Under the pieces are notes generated by a model that was not told the origin of the DNA, searched no databases, and saw nothing but the letters and a program-made list of their open reading frames with translations. This document shows positions 41,874 through 53,258 of a stretch of DNA of 64,000 nucleotides, piece after piece. The number at the start of each line of letters is the position of its first letter. The stretch's first letter is position 1. The position numbers were made by a program, and so were the translations under genes. Origin of the DNA: Jeotgalibacillus malaysiensis (GTDB taxonomy: Bacteria; Bacillota; Bacilli; Bacillales; Jeotgalibacillaceae); assembly GCA_000818095.1 (NCBI GenBank), contig CP009416.1:1472501-1536500 (forward strand). Direction: 5' to 3'.

Positions 41874-41884
41874 TATGCTATAAT
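41874..41884 (+). promoter_or_regulatory. candidate extended -10 promoter of the yloC-remA-gmk-rpoZ operon
   Basis: A perfect TATAAT (41879-41884) with TG one base upstream (TGCTATAAT) lies 37 bp before yloC. The -35 region is weak. Confidence 0.65.
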
Positions 41885-41921
41885 GGAGTACATTGAAAGA
41901 GATAAGCAGGTGATTTGCGAT

Positions 41922-42791
41922 ATGACAAAAAGCATGACCGGATTCGGAAGAGGAACAGCAAGGCATGAGCTTCTGGCTGTAACGGTAGAGATCAAATCAG
42001 TTAATCACCGTTTTCATGAATGTTCAGTCAAGATGCCAAGAATGTATGCCGAAGCTGAAGATAAAATAAAAAAGGTCATTTCTTCATACATAAAACGTGG
42101 TAAAGTTGATGTTTATATATCAGTGGAAAGCGAAAAGCCTAACAGTCATAAGCTGCTTGTGGACTGGGAGCTGCTGGATGCTTATGCGCAGTTTGTGAGG
42201 GATGCCTCAGACAGATATAACATTGAAGAAGATCTGCGCGTCAGGGATCTGTTGAAACAGACAGATGCATTTACCGCAGTGGAAATAAAGGAGGAACATT
42301 CTGCTGATGATGTCATTTTGTCTGCATTAAATGAAGCGTGCCGAAAGCTTTCAGATATGAGGACAAATGAAGGAAAAGAACTTGAAAATGAACTGCTTTA
42401 TCAAGTACAATCATTAAAGCAAAATGTCGAGTATGCTATGGAGATCTCTCCGCAGGTATCAAAGAAATACAAAGAACGGCTTGAAAAAACGATCAGAGAG
42501 TATACAAACGGTATAGATGAGAACAGACTGTTGACAGAAGTGGCAATATTTGCTGAAAAAGCAGATGTTACAGAAGAATTCACCCGTCTGCTCAGTCATA
42601 TTAAGCAGTTTGAAAATGCGCTCAAAAAAAATGAGCCGATCGGCAGAAGGCTGGATTTTTTGACGCAGGAAATGCACCGTGAAGTAAATACAGTAGGGTC
42701 AAAAGCTGGAGACGAGAGAGTAGCAGCAGTCGTGATTGATATGAAATCGATTCTCGAAAAAATCCGGGAACAGGTTCAAAACATAGAGTGA
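41922..42791 (+). CDS. yloC: YicC/YloC family endoribonuclease
   Basis: A 289-residue protein with the family's MTKSMTGFGRG N-terminus, SVNHRFHECSVKMPR, and the C-terminal GRRLDFLTQEMHREVNTVGSKA signature. E. coli YicC has endoribonuclease activity on small RNAs; the role here is inferred from that. ATG 41922 follows CAGGTGA and yields the normal length, whereas an upstream extension reaches back into the rqcH promoter region. It is always found next to remA and gmk in Bacilli. Confidence 0.93.
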   Translation: MTKSMTGFGRGTARHELLAVTVEIKSVNHRFHECSVKMPRMYAEAEDKIKKVISSYIKRGKVDVYISVESEKPNSHKLLVDWELLDAYAQFVRDASDRYNIEEDLRVRDLLKQTDAFTAVEIKEEHSADDVILSALNEACRKLSDMRTNEGKELENELLYQVQSLKQNVEYAMEISPQVSKKYKERLEKTIREYTNGIDENRLLTEVAIFAEKADVTEEFTRLLSHIKQFENALKKNEPIGRRLDFLTQEMHREVNTVGSKAGDERVAAVVIDMKSILEKIREQVQNIE

Positions 42792-42813
42792 AATCGATTA
42801 AGGGGTGTCAAGG

Positions 42814-43694
<881 letters not shown>

Positions 43695-43695
43695 T

Positions 43696-43923
43696 ATGTT
43701 ATATCCATCATCTGATGCGTTAAGAAAGAATATCGATTCAAAATATTCACTTGTGAGTGTAGCTGCAAAGCGCGCCCGCAATATGCAGGAAAAAGGTGAT
43801 AAAGGTTCACTTGAATCTTATCATTCAGTTAAATTCGTCGGACAGGCACTTGAAGAAATTGCAGCTGGTCAGCTTGTAATGAAAAAGCCTCAGGAAGGCA
43901 TCCTTTACGAAGACGAAAAATAA
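43696..43923 (+). CDS. rpoZ: DNA-directed RNA polymerase omega subunit
   Basis: A 75-residue omega subunit that assists assembly and stability of the beta' subunit. It shows YSLVSVAAKRARNMQ and the SVKFVGQALEEIAAGQLV helix. ATG 43696 follows GGAGGTCG. It follows gmk as in most Bacilli and is closed by a terminator. Confidence 0.95.
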   Translation: MLYPSSDALRKNIDSKYSLVSVAAKRARNMQEKGDKGSLESYHSVKFVGQALEEIAAGQLVMKKPQEGILYEDEK

Positions 43924-43931
43924 GATGAACA

Positions 43932-43968
43932 GAAAAAACAGCCGCTGCCGGTTGTTTTTTCTTTTTTG
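43932..43968 (+). terminator. terminator after rpoZ
   Basis: GAAAAAACAGCCG pairs with CGGTTGTTTTTTC (one G-T pair) around a 4-nt loop, followed by further T. Confidence 0.85.
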
Positions 43969-43989
43969 TTTTTGGTTTTAATCAAGTGT

Positions 43990-44070
43990 GCTGTTGATTG
44001 GAGCTTAAGACATGCGCTTTTAAAGGGACGCGCCATTCTTGTGCGGAAATCTCAGCTGAAGTATACAACG
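43990..44070 (+). repeat. dispersed structured repeat, degenerate copy E (after rpoZ)
   Basis: The 5' end GCTGTTGATTGGAGCTTAAG matches copy D at 19 of 20 bases. The 3' part CGGAAATCTCAGCTGAAG matches loosely, then the outer stem is lost. The core is deleted and altered, so this looks like a decaying copy. It lies in the 3' flank of rpoZ. Confidence 0.6.
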
Positions 44071-44160
44071 CAACTTTTTAAAAGATTCATGCCTGTTGAG
44101 TGAAAAATGTAGTTTTTTCGTTCATAATGGAAGTATCTATTTAATAGGGAGATGGCTGCA

Positions 44161-45369
44161 TTGGTGAATAAAAATATACTCCTTTGTGTATCAGGGGGAA
44201 TTGCAGTATATAAAGCGGTCGCACTGACCAGTAAACTGAGTCAGGCAGGCTTCAATGTAAAGGTTATGATGACGGAAAGTGCAATAGAGTTTGTCACACC
44301 GCTTACATTTCAGGCGATGTCTAGAAATGATGTATATTACGATACATTTGATGAAAAGGATTCAGCGAAAATTGCTCACATTGACCTGGCTGACTGGGCA
44401 GATCTTGTCTTGATCGCACCTGCGACTGCCAACGTATTAGGTAAGCTTGCTAATGGCATTGCTGATGACATGATTACAACAACACTGCTTGCGACAACAG
44501 CACCTGTATGGGCAGCACCGGCAATGAACGTTCATATGTACAGTCATCCGGCAGTTTTAAAAAATATTGATACGCTGCACGAGCGGGGCGTACGTTTTAT
44601 TGAGCCTTCAGAAGGATTTTTGGCATGCGGTTATGTAGGAAAAGGCCGGCTTGAGGAGCCTGAGAAAATTACTGAGATCATTACACAGTACTTTGATCAA
44701 AAACCCGTCCAGCTACTAAAAGGTAAAAAGCTATTAATCACCGCTGGACCTACGAGAGAAAAAATCGATCCGGTCCGCTTTTTTACGAATCATTCAAGCG
44801 GGAAAATGGGATATGCAATCGCAAAAGCAGCTTCAGAGGCAGGAGCAGATGTCACACTGGTTTCTGGTCCGGTTACAATTACACCGCCATCTGGTGTGAC
44901 GACCATTATGGTGGAAACTGCAGAAGAAATGTACAATCAGGTACTCAATCATTTTGATGAGGCGGATATTGTGATTAAAAGTGCCGCGGTTGCAGATTAC
45001 CGTCCTGCTGAGACGAGCGATCAGAAAATGAAGAAAAAAGACGGTACCCTGACAATCGAATTTGAACGGACAAAAGATATTTTAAAAACACTTGGTGTGC
45101 AAAAGAAACATCAGATTCTGATTGGCTTTGCAGCTGAAACAGAGCAGCTCGAAACCTATGCAAAACGAAAGCTGGAATCAAAAAATGCAGATATGATTGT
45201 CGGTAATAACATCCTGACTGAGGGGGCTGGCTTTGGAACAGACACAAATGCAGTGACGTTCTTCAGAAAAGACGGGACGATTTCCGAGCTTCCACTGCAG
45301 ACGAAAGAACAGGTTGCACAAGCGCTTCTCAGTGAAATTGATCATTTGCTGAAGGAACGATCTGTATGA
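44161..45369 (+). CDS. coaBC: bifunctional phosphopantothenoylcysteine decarboxylase / phosphopantothenate-cysteine ligase
   Basis: A protein of about 402 residues carrying out two steps of coenzyme A synthesis. The N-terminal CoaC flavodomain has ILLCVSGGIAVYK, APATANVLGKLANGIADD and the PAMNVHMY motif. The C-terminal CoaB domain has ITAGPTREKIDPVRF and NHSSGKMGYAIA. The start is uncertain: TTG 44161 is spaced nine bases from AGGGAG, ATG 44152 is too close to it, and GTG 44164 is also possible. It works with panE, seen at the left edge, in the same pathway. It overlaps priA by four bases. Confidence 0.94.
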   Translation: MVNKNILLCVSGGIAVYKAVALTSKLSQAGFNVKVMMTESAIEFVTPLTFQAMSRNDVYYDTFDEKDSAKIAHIDLADWADLVLIAPATANVLGKLANGIADDMITTTLLATTAPVWAAPAMNVHMYSHPAVLKNIDTLHERGVRFIEPSEGFLACGYVGKGRLEEPEKITEIITQYFDQKPVQLLKGKKLLITAGPTREKIDPVRFFTNHSSGKMGYAIAKAASEAGADVTLVSGPVTITPPSGVTTIMVETAEEMYNQVLNHFDEADIVIKSAAVADYRPAETSDQKMKKKDGTLTIEFERTKDILKTLGVQKKHQILIGFAAETEQLETYAKRKLESKNADMIVGNNILTEGAGFGTDTNAVTFFRKDGTISELPLQTKEQVAQALLSEIDHLLKERSV

Positions 45370-47747
45370 TTGCTTCAGTCATTGTGGATGTACCTGCAAA
45401 ACAGATAGACCGAACATTTGATTACACTGTCCCTGCATCACTTCAACCCGTTGTCCAAAGAGGCGTCAGAGTAATCGTTCCGTTCGGACCAAGAAAAATT
45501 CAGGGCTTTATTCTTGAAATCAAGCATGAATCATCAGTGAAAAAACTGAAACCGATTGAAGAGGTTGTGGATATTGAACCTGTTTTAAACGAAGAATTAA
45601 TGTCATTATCTGAATGGCTGACTGAACAAACGCTGTGTTACAGAATTTCAGCACTTCAGGTGATGCTGCCTGCAGCGATGAAAGCGAAGTATCATAAGCT
45701 TTTCTTCCAGCTTGATCATGACATTCCGGATCATATACAAAGTCTCTTTCATACTGAATCACCACTTTCCTGGAAAAAAGCTGATGAGTCAGGTGCACTG
45801 AAAGACCTTCAGGAACTCATAAAACAGCGCAAAGTGGAAATGAAATATGTAGTTAGACAGTCAATGAATGTAAAAAAGAAGAGATTTGTTGAACTGACCG
45901 GCACTGTCACATCCGGGAATATCCCCGGTAACGCTAGAAAGCAAAAGCAGATTTTAGAACATCTTGAAGCCGGTGAAGGCAAGATCGCGGTGGCTGATCT
46001 GAAAGAGATTGCTCAAACCACTAGTGCTGTTATAAAAACAATGATAGATAAAGGGTATCTAAAAGAATCCTTCAGTGAGCAGTATAGGGATCCATTTGCT
46101 GAAAGAACATTTGAAAAGACTGACCATTTTACACTGACACCTGATCAGAAAAAGGCGATCACACCAATAGTTGAGAAGGTGAATCAATATGAGCAGCAGA
46201 CTTTTTTACTGCACGGGGTAACCGGGAGCGGTAAAACAGAAATTTATCTGCAGACGATCGATCAGGTATTGAAGCAAGACAGGCAGGCGATTATGCTCGT
46301 ACCCGAGATTTCACTGACTCCGCAAATGGTTCAGCGATTTAAAGGTAGATTTGGAGATCAGGTAGCTGTAATGCACAGTGGGCTATCTGTTGGGGAAAAG
46401 TATGATGAGTGGAGAAAGATTCACAGAGGTGAAGTGAATGTAGTGGTCGGTGCGCGATCAGCAATTTTTGCCCCATTTAAAAGACTCGGTGTCATTATCA
46501 TTGATGAAGAACACGAAACGAGTTATAAGCAGGAGGACTCCCCGAGGTATCATGCAAGAGATGTTGCGATTGAAAGAAGCATGCGGCATGGGTGTCCGGT
46601 TATTTTAGGGAGCGCTACACCTTCTCTTGAAAGCTTTGCCAGAGCTAAAAAAGGGAATTATCAGCTGCTTGAACTTGAATACCGAATGAATCAGCAGGAT
46701 CTTCCTGAAGTAAAGATCATTGATATGCGGGAAGAGCTCCGTGAAGGAAATCGCTCGATGTTCTCTAGGGATCTGCTGGTTGAAATTGAAAAAAGAATTG
46801 AGCGGAAAGAGCAGATTGTTCTGTTCCTGAATAGACGGGGCTATTCTTCTTTTATTATGTGCAGAGACTGCGGAACGGTCATGCAATGCCCTCACTGTGA
46901 GGTGTCGCTGACTTACCACAGGTATAAAGAAAGTATGAAGTGTCATTATTGTGGATTTGAGGAGCAGGTGCCAAATACGTGTCCTGAATGTGAAAGTGAG
47001 CATATCAGATATTTCGGTACCGGGACGCAAAAAGTAGAGGAAGAGCTATTCAAGCTGATGCCTCATGTTAAAACAATCCGCATGGACGTCGATACCACTT
47101 CAAAAAAAGGCTCTCATGAAAAACTGCTGGATGCATTTGGAAGAGGGGAAGCGGATATTCTGCTGGGTACTCAGATGATTGCAAAAGGTCTGGATTTTCC
47201 AAATATCACACTTGTCGGTGTACTAAGTGCTGATACGATGCTTCATTTGCCTGATTTCAGAGCATCAGAAAAAACGTTTCAGCTTTTAACACAGGTAAGC
47301 GGCCGGGCGGGAAGACATGAAAAACCCGGTGAAGTGATCATCCAGACGTATACACCTGAACATTTTTCAATTGAACTCGCAAAAACCCAGAATTATGAAT
47401 GGTTTTATCAAAAAGAAATGATGATGAGAAAGACAGCGCAATATCCGCCCTTTTACTTTATCTCACTAATCACACTCAGCCATGAGAACGTGAATAAAGC
47501 GGCAGGAGTGTGTAATGAAATCGCTGAAATTTTAAAAAGCAGACTCTCAGATCAGTCAATCATTTTAGGACCTGTTGCTTCGCCCATTGCGAGAATACAG
47601 GATAAATACCGTTACCAGTGTATGATTAAATACAAACATGAACCAGAACTGAAGCTGTTACTAAAGAAAATCCTTGATCAGTACAGTGATACTGGAAAGG
47701 ACGCTGTATCCATTAATATTGATGTGCAGCCTTATATCATGATGTAA
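45366..47747 (+). CDS. priA: primosomal replication protein N' (PriA helicase)
   Basis: A 793-residue superfamily 2 helicase that reloads replication forks away from oriC. It has an N-terminal DNA-binding domain (VDVPAKQIDRTFDYTVP), Walker A GVTGSGKTEIYLQ near residue 288, DEEH Walker B, a zinc-binding cysteine cluster (CRDCGTVMQCPHCEVSLTYH and further CxxC pairs) and helicase motif GRAGRHEKPGEV. The ATG overlaps the coaBC stop. Confidence 0.96.
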   Translation: MIASVIVDVPAKQIDRTFDYTVPASLQPVVQRGVRVIVPFGPRKIQGFILEIKHESSVKKLKPIEEVVDIEPVLNEELMSLSEWLTEQTLCYRISALQVMLPAAMKAKYHKLFFQLDHDIPDHIQSLFHTESPLSWKKADESGALKDLQELIKQRKVEMKYVVRQSMNVKKKRFVELTGTVTSGNIPGNARKQKQILEHLEAGEGKIAVADLKEIAQTTSAVIKTMIDKGYLKESFSEQYRDPFAERTFEKTDHFTLTPDQKKAITPIVEKVNQYEQQTFLLHGVTGSGKTEIYLQTIDQVLKQDRQAIMLVPEISLTPQMVQRFKGRFGDQVAVMHSGLSVGEKYDEWRKIHRGEVNVVVGARSAIFAPFKRLGVIIIDEEHETSYKQEDSPRYHARDVAIERSMRHGCPVILGSATPSLESFARAKKGNYQLLELEYRMNQQDLPEVKIIDMREELREGNRSMFSRDLLVEIEKRIERKEQIVLFLNRRGYSSFIMCRDCGTVMQCPHCEVSLTYHRYKESMKCHYCGFEEQVPNTCPECESEHIRYFGTGTQKVEEELFKLMPHVKTIRMDVDTTSKKGSHEKLLDAFGRGEADILLGTQMIAKGLDFPNITLVGVLSADTMLHLPDFRASEKTFQLLTQVSGRAGRHEKPGEVIIQTYTPEHFSIELAKTQNYEWFYQKEMMMRKTAQYPPFYFISLITLSHENVNKAAGVCNEIAEILKSRLSDQSIILGPVASPIARIQDKYRYQCMIKYKHEPELKLLLKKILDQYSDTGKDAVSINIDVQPYIMM

Positions 47748-47762
47748 AAAATGGAGGAAACT

Positions 47763-48251
47763 ATGAATAAACTTGAAATTGTAACACACCCTGACGAAAG
47801 ACTTGAGCAGGTATGCGATAAAGTATCTGTATTTGATAAAGAACTGCATGGTCAGCTGGATCAGCTGTTTGACCTGATGATGGAGCATGACGGTATTGGC
47901 ATTGCTGCACCTCAGGCAGGAATTCTAAAAAGGGTCGCAATTGTCTATCTTGATGATGAATCAGGCGTAATTGAGATGATTAATCCTGAAATACAAATGA
48001 TCTCAGGAGAAGAGACTGATGTTGAGGGATGTCTAAGCTTCCCTGGCGTATTTGGAGAAGTAACAAGAACAGATCAGATTGTTTTATCAGCGCAGGATCG
48101 TAACGGGAAAACTTTTGTAATCGAAGCTGACGGTTACTTATCAAGAGCGATCCAGCATGAAGCTGATCATCTTGACGGCGTCCTATTCACCTCAAAAGTT
48201 TCCAGATACGTAACAGAGGAAGAATTGAAAGAAATGGAGGAGGAGGCTTAA
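47763..48251 (+). CDS. def: peptide deformylase
   Basis: A 162-residue metalloenzyme removing the formyl group from nascent proteins. All three family motifs are present: [18 protein letters not shown] and the metal-binding [11 protein letters not shown] 47763 follows ATGGAGG; the in-frame ATG at 47751 lies upstream of that ribosome site. Its stop overlaps the fmt ATG by one base, pairing deformylation with formylation genes. Confidence 0.95.
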   Translation: MNKLEIVTHPDERLEQVCDKVSVFDKELHGQLDQLFDLMMEHDGIGIAAPQAGILKRVAIVYLDDESGVIEMINPEIQMISGEETDVEGCLSFPGVFGEVTRTDQIVLSAQDRNGKTFVIEADGYLSRAIQHEADHLDGVLFTSKVSRYVTEEELKEMEEEA

Positions 48252-49186
48252 TGACTTCAGTAATTTTTATGGGGACACCCGACTTTTCAGTGCCTGTTCT
48301 TCAAAGAGTCATCGCTGATGGGTATGAAGTGAAGGCTGTTGTGACACAGCCTGATAGACCAGTAGGCAGAAAAAAGGTACTCACTCCTCCGCCGGTAAAA
48401 AAGGAAGCGCTAAATCATCAGATTAAAGTCATTCAGCCGGAAAAACTAACAGGGTCAGCTGAACTTGAAGAGATTATCGACCTTGACGCTGATTTGATTA
48501 TTACTGCAGCATTTGGACAGCTGCTGCCAAAAAAATTACTTGATGCACCTAAGCTTGGGTGTATCAATGTACATGCGTCACTTCTTCCTGAATTAAGAGG
48601 AGGTGCGCCGATTCATCATGCCATTATCAGAGGCTATGATCAATCAGGCATTACGATTATGTATATGGCAGAAAAGCTGGATGCAGGAGATATAATCAGT
48701 CAGCGTACAGTACCGATCAGCGATGAAGATCATGTCGGCACGTTGCATGATAAATTAAGTAAAGCAGGTGCTGATTTGCTTTCTGAAACACTCCCATTAC
48801 TGATCGAAGGAAAGGCAGCCCGCACAGAACAGGATCACGATAAGGCGACTTATGCATGGAATATAAAAAGAGAAGAAGAAAAAATTGACTGGAATCGTCC
48901 GGGCAAAGAAGTATTCAATCAGATCAGAGGGCTTTATCCCTGGCCGACTGCCTATACAATTTTCAGGGATAAGCCTTTAAAAATCCAGGGTGCAAAACTT
49001 TCTAAAGGGACTGGTGCGCCTGGAGAGGTGATCAGCGTAACTGATGAAGGTATTACATTTGCAACAGCTGATGATCAGGCTGTGCTAGTAACTGAATTGC
49101 AGCCTTCAGGAAAAAAGAAAATGGCTGCAGCGGACTTTTTAAGAGGGTCTGATGTAAAGACCGGAGAGAAGGCACAATATGAGTAA
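48251..49186 (+). CDS. fmt: methionyl-tRNA formyltransferase
   Basis: A 311-residue enzyme that formylates initiator Met-tRNA. The start reads [14 protein letters not shown], and the folate/catalytic segment is [22 protein letters not shown] with the Asn-His pair near residue 108, and [13 protein letters not shown]-terminal OB-like tRNA domain follows from about residue 205. The ATG overlaps the def stop by one base, and the gene overlaps rsmB by eight. Confidence 0.96.
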   Translation: MTSVIFMGTPDFSVPVLQRVIADGYEVKAVVTQPDRPVGRKKVLTPPPVKKEALNHQIKVIQPEKLTGSAELEEIIDLDADLIITAAFGQLLPKKLLDAPKLGCINVHASLLPELRGGAPIHHAIIRGYDQSGITIMYMAEKLDAGDIISQRTVPISDEDHVGTLHDKLSKAGADLLSETLPLLIEGKAARTEQDHDKATYAWNIKREEEKIDWNRPGKEVFNQIRGLYPWPTAYTIFRDKPLKIQGAKLSKGTGAPGEVISVTDEGITFATADDQAVLVTELQPSGKKKMAAADFLRGSDVKTGEKAQYE

Positions 49187-50510
49187 ATTTTCATTAAGAG
49201 AAGCTGCTCTTCATATCCTTGATCAGATCGATAAAAATCAGTCATACAGTAACCTGTTGCTGAATCATGCGATTAAAAAGTTTGATATCAGTAAAAAAGA
49301 TACGGGACTGCTGACAGAGATTACTTATGGTACGATTCAGCGTAAAATGACACTTGATTATTTCCTTGAACCTTTCTTAAAGAAAAAAGTCGAAGGATGG
49401 GTCCGGAATCTTTTGAGACTGAGTCTATACCAGATGCTGTACCTGGATCGTGTACCTGAGCGTGCGGCTATTCATGAAGCGGTGGAAATTGCTAAGAAGA
49501 AGGGGCATAAAGGGATCTCCGGTATGGTTAACGGGGTTTTACGTTCAATTCAGCGCGAAGGGGTCAGATCAACTGAAGACATTCAGGATCCGATTAAAAA
49601 AATCTCAATTGAAACAAGTCACCCGGAATGGCTGGTAAATAGGTGGGCAGCACACTTTGGCCTTGAAAAAACAAAGGAAATGTGTGAGAGAAACCTGATT
49701 GCACCTGTTCAGACAGCAAGAGTGAATACGAGCAGAATCAGCCGTGATGAAGCGCTTAAACTACTTGAAGATGAAGGAATAGAAGCATCTGAAAGCCCGA
49801 TTGTGCCATCAGGTATACGTGTCAAAAAAGGTAATATTGCACATACTTCAGCGTATAAAAACGGTTATATTACCGTTCAGGATGAAAGTTCCATGCTTGT
49901 AGCTTATGCGCTGGCTCCTGTACCTGGTGAAACAATTCTCGATATGTGTGCAGCGCCGGGAGGAAAAACCACACATGTTGCCGAATGTTTAAACAATGAA
50001 GGTGAAGTCTATGCGCTTGACCTTCATGACCATAAGATAAAACTGATTAAAGAAAATGCAGACCGTCTGCAGCTGAAGAACGTAAAAGGCGAAGCGCTTG
50101 ATGGCCGAAAGCTGAAAGAACGCTTCCCGGAAAAGTTGTTTGACAGAATCCTTGTTGATGCTCCGTGCAGCGGCCTCGGTGTGCTCAGAAGAAAACCAGA
50201 TATAAAATATGCAAAAAGAGAGCAGGACCTAAAGTCACTTTCAAAAATACAACAGGAGCTTCTGGACTCAGCTGTTCAAAGTCTTAAAAAAGACGGAGTA
50301 CTTGTATACAGCACATGTACTGTTGATAAGGAAGAAAATGAAGGAACCGTGAAGCAGTTTCTTGCGGATCATGCTGATATGACGCTGATGACGCCGGACC
50401 AGCTGCCAGAAAAAATTGCAGTACTGGCAGAAAATAATCTGCTTCAGATTTTCCCGCAGGACTTTGATGGAGATGGTTTCTTTATTGCAGTATTTAAAAA
50501 GAATGCGTAA
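49179..50510 (+). CDS. rsmB: 16S rRNA (cytosine-967-C5)-methyltransferase RsmB
   Basis: A 443-residue enzyme with an N-terminal NusB-like RNA-binding domain (about residues 1-130), then a Rossmann methyltransferase with the SAM motif [15 protein letters not shown] near residue 254 and catalytic cysteines in [15 protein letters not shown] and [11 protein letters not shown]. The next gene in B. subtilis is rlmN, but here only 25 bp separate rsmB from prpC. Confidence 0.95.
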   Translation: MSKFSLREAALHILDQIDKNQSYSNLLLNHAIKKFDISKKDTGLLTEITYGTIQRKMTLDYFLEPFLKKKVEGWVRNLLRLSLYQMLYLDRVPERAAIHEAVEIAKKKGHKGISGMVNGVLRSIQREGVRSTEDIQDPIKKISIETSHPEWLVNRWAAHFGLEKTKEMCERNLIAPVQTARVNTSRISRDEALKLLEDEGIEASESPIVPSGIRVKKGNIAHTSAYKNGYITVQDESSMLVAYALAPVPGETILDMCAAPGGKTTHVAECLNNEGEVYALDLHDHKIKLIKENADRLQLKNVKGEALDGRKLKERFPEKLFDRILVDAPCSGLGVLRRKPDIKYAKREQDLKSLSKIQQELLDSAVQSLKKDGVLVYSTCTVDKEENEGTVKQFLADHADMTLMTPDQLPEKIAVLAENNLLQIFPQDFDGDGFFIAVFKKNA

Positions 50511-50535
50511 TTCAGATGATGAACGAGGTGGATAG

Positions 50536-51291
50536 ATGGAAGCCGTTTTTAAAAGCGATCGTGGAAAAATACGAAAGCTGAATGAAGATGCGGGTGGCAT
50601 TTTTAGAAACCATTATGCCGTTCTGGCTGTTGTAGCAGATGGCATGGGGGGGCACCGTGCAGGTGATGTTGCAAGTGAAATGACAGTAAAGCTTGTTGAA
50701 AAGAAATGGCAGGAACTGAGCAGCGAACTTAAAGCCGGAGCTGCTGAAGACTGGCTTCGGCAAACAGTTGAAGAAGTGAACGCTGAGCTGTATCAGTATG
50801 CTGAAAGACACCCTGAGTGCAACGGGATGGGAACAACTCTTGTGGCGGCAATATGTACACATGACTTCATTTCAATTGCACATATTGGAGACAGCAGAGG
50901 ATACGTGATTGATCAGTCGCGCGTGGTACAGATGACTGAAGATGATTCTTTTGTAAATGCACTTGTACAGTCAGGTGAAATCTCAAAAGAAGATGCAGAG
51001 CAACATCCGAAAAAGAACCTTCTGTTAAAAGCTTTAGGTACAAAAGGTAAGGCAGACCCATCGATTAAAACGATCATTCCAGAGCATGGGACACTCCTCC
51101 TTTTATGCTCAGATGGGCTTTCCAATAAAGTATCTGAAGATGAGATTGCTGCAGCTGCAGCGCAAAAGCTGCCACTTGATGAAATGGCGGAAAGCCTGAT
51201 CCGTCTTGCAAATGATCATGGTGGTGAAGATAATATTACCCTTGCGGCTGTGAAGGTTTTATTGCCCGGTGAAGGTGGTGAGACCTTATGA
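50536..51291 (+). CDS. prpC: PP2C-type serine/threonine protein phosphatase PrpC
   Basis: A 251-residue metal-dependent phosphatase reversing PrkC phosphorylation. PP2C motifs are present: RKLNEDAG, VVADGMGGHRAGDVAS, MGTTLVAAI, HIGDSRGYVID, LLLCSDGLSNKVSEDEI and GGEDNITLAAV with metal-binding Asp residues. Its TGA overlaps the prkC ATG (ATGA), so kinase and phosphatase are co-translated. Confidence 0.95.
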   Translation: MEAVFKSDRGKIRKLNEDAGGIFRNHYAVLAVVADGMGGHRAGDVASEMTVKLVEKKWQELSSELKAGAAEDWLRQTVEEVNAELYQYAERHPECNGMGTTLVAAICTHDFISIAHIGDSRGYVIDQSRVVQMTEDDSFVNALVQSGEISKEDAEQHPKKNLLLKALGTKGKADPSIKTIIPEHGTLLLLCSDGLSNKVSEDEIAAAAAQKLPLDEMAESLIRLANDHGGEDNITLAAVKVLLPGEGGETL

Positions 51292-53246
51292 TCGGTAAAA
51301 GATTAAGTGGCCGATACAAGGTCCTGAGATCAATCGGGAGCGGTGGTATGGCGAACGTTTATCTTGCGAGGGATATGATCCTTGACAGAGATGTTGCTGT
51401 AAAGGTGCTTCGTGTGGATTATGTCAGCGAAGCCAATATGCTGAAGCGGTTTCAGCGGGAGGCTCAATCTGCTACCAGTCTGACGCATCCGAACATTGTC
51501 AGTATGTATGATGTCGGAGATGAAGGTGACTATTATTTTCTTGTGATGGAATACGTAGAAGGTATGACGTTAAAGCAGTATATTCAGGAACATTCACCGC
51601 TTGACTTAGATGATGCAATCAACATTATGCTTCAGCTGACATCAGCGATCGCCCATGCGCACCATAATGGGATTATCCACAGAGATATTAAACCGCAAAA
51701 CATCCTGATCGATCAAGAAGGCAACATTAAAATAACTGACTTTGGTATTGCGATGGCATTAAGTGCGACTGCGATTACACAGACTAACTCTGTGATGGGG
51801 ACTGTTCATTACCTTTCGCCAGAGCAGGCAAGAGGAGGAACCGCCTCTAAGAAATCGGATATTTACTCTCTAGGCATCGTCATGTATGAACTGATTACAG
51901 GCACGCTCCCATATGAAGGTGAATCACCGATTTCGATCGCTTTAAAGCATTTGCAGAGTGATTTACCAAGACCGTCAGAAGTCGTTGAAGATCTGCCGCA
52001 GAGTCTTGAAAATGTCATTTTAAAGGCTGCTGCTAAGGACCCTCACTACCGTTACGCAAGTGCCGATGAGATGACAGAAGATCTGAAAACGGTGTTAAAC
52101 CCTGAGCGAGCTTCAGAACCATTGTTTGCTCCTGCTCCTGATCTCGAAGCGACAAAAGCCATTCCAATCATCAAGGACCGGATGGATGTCATTCGGGCAG
52201 AAGACACAAAAGTGCATGAGCCTGAAAAGAAAGAAGAGAAGCCGGTAAAGAAGAAAAAGAAATGGCCATGGATCCTTGCGCTCGTATTGGTTCTGCTTTT
52301 AAGCGGAGGTGTTATGGCTGCTTTAGGCATGTTTTGGCCAACCCAGGTTCAGGTACCGGATGTAATCGGAGAGAACATAGAAGATGCTGAAGATATCATT
52401 ACAGAAGCTGGGCTGACTGTCGGAGATATTGTATATGAACCGAATGAACAGGTTGAAGAAGATATTGTGCTCAGAAGTTCACCTAAAGCGACCAGATCAA
52501 TTGAAGAGGGTGAACCTGTCAATCTGGTGGTCAGCAGTGGAAAAGAAACAATTGAAGTGGATGGGTATGTCGGCAGAAACATCAATAACACGGAAGATCT
52601 GATCCGTGAAGCAGGTTTCAGTGACATCGACCCTACTGAACAGTATGATGATTCAGCAGAAGGAACGATACTTGAACAGGATCCGCGTGAAGGCGAAGAA
52701 GTTGTGCCCGGCGATACAGTCATGAGACTTGTGATCAGCCAGGGACCTGAACAGTCTGAGGTGCCTGATCTGACAGGCTACACCGCTGAAGAAATTGCTG
52801 CTTATGAACAGGAAACAGGAATCACCGTATCAATTACCAGAGAAGAATATTCAAATGATTACGCTGCAGGTACCGTTATTTCACAAAATCCTGAAGCAGG
52901 TACAATGGTGGAAGTGGGGGGGAATATTAATGTCGTCACTTCCCTTGGCGCACCACCTGTTCCGGTCAATAACGTAGTCATTCCTGTAACCATTGAATAC
53001 CTTCAGGAGGAAGAAGCGCCTGAAGAAGGAGAGGATCCTCCTGAATTACCTGAGCAGGTGATTACGATCTATATTGATGATAAAAATAATTCAATTGATG
53101 AGGCGGTTGAAGAATTTACGATAACTGAAGATACAGAAAGAAATATCAGGCTGACCATTGAAGAGGGAAGCAGCGGTTCGTACAGAATCGAAAGAGATGG
53201 GGAAGTTTATCTTGAAGATACAATCTCTTATCAGGAAAATGAATAG
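51288..53246 (+). CDS. prkC: serine/threonine protein kinase PrkC with PASTA domains
   Basis: A 652-residue membrane kinase. The Hanks-type catalytic domain (about residues 1-270) has glycine loop IGSGGMANVYLA, AVKVLR lysine, HRDIKPQNIL loop and DFGIA. A Lys-rich juxtamembrane region and one membrane helix follow (about 325-348). Three extracellular PASTA repeats (about 352-420, 421-488, 489-555) and an extra C-terminal beta-rich domain complete it. PASTA repeats bind muropeptides, so PrkC senses cell wall fragments. In sporulators it also triggers germination. Confidence 0.96.
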   Translation: MIGKRLSGRYKVLRSIGSGGMANVYLARDMILDRDVAVKVLRVDYVSEANMLKRFQREAQSATSLTHPNIVSMYDVGDEGDYYFLVMEYVEGMTLKQYIQEHSPLDLDDAINIMLQLTSAIAHAHHNGIIHRDIKPQNILIDQEGNIKITDFGIAMALSATAITQTNSVMGTVHYLSPEQARGGTASKKSDIYSLGIVMYELITGTLPYEGESPISIALKHLQSDLPRPSEVVEDLPQSLENVILKAAAKDPHYRYASADEMTEDLKTVLNPERASEPLFAPAPDLEATKAIPIIKDRMDVIRAEDTKVHEPEKKEEKPVKKKKKWPWILALVLVLLLSGGVMAALGMFWPTQVQVPDVIGENIEDAEDIITEAGLTVGDIVYEPNEQVEEDIVLRSSPKATRSIEEGEPVNLVVSSGKETIEVDGYVGRNINNTEDLIREAGFSDIDPTEQYDDSAEGTILEQDPREGEEVVPGDTVMRLVISQGPEQSEVPDLTGYTAEEIAAYEQETGITVSITREEYSNDYAAGTVISQNPEAGTMVEVGGNINVVTSLGAPPVPVNNVVIPVTIEYLQEEEAPEEGEDPPELPEQVITIYIDDKNNSIDEAVEEFTITEDTERNIRLTIEEGSSGSYRIERDGEVYLEDTISYQENE

Positions 53247-53258
53247 AGGAGCGTGTGT

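Noticed and set aside
44152-44160. ATG 44152 as the coaBC start
   Set aside because: The AGGGAG ribosome site ends immediately before it, too close for initiation; TTG 44161 is better spaced.
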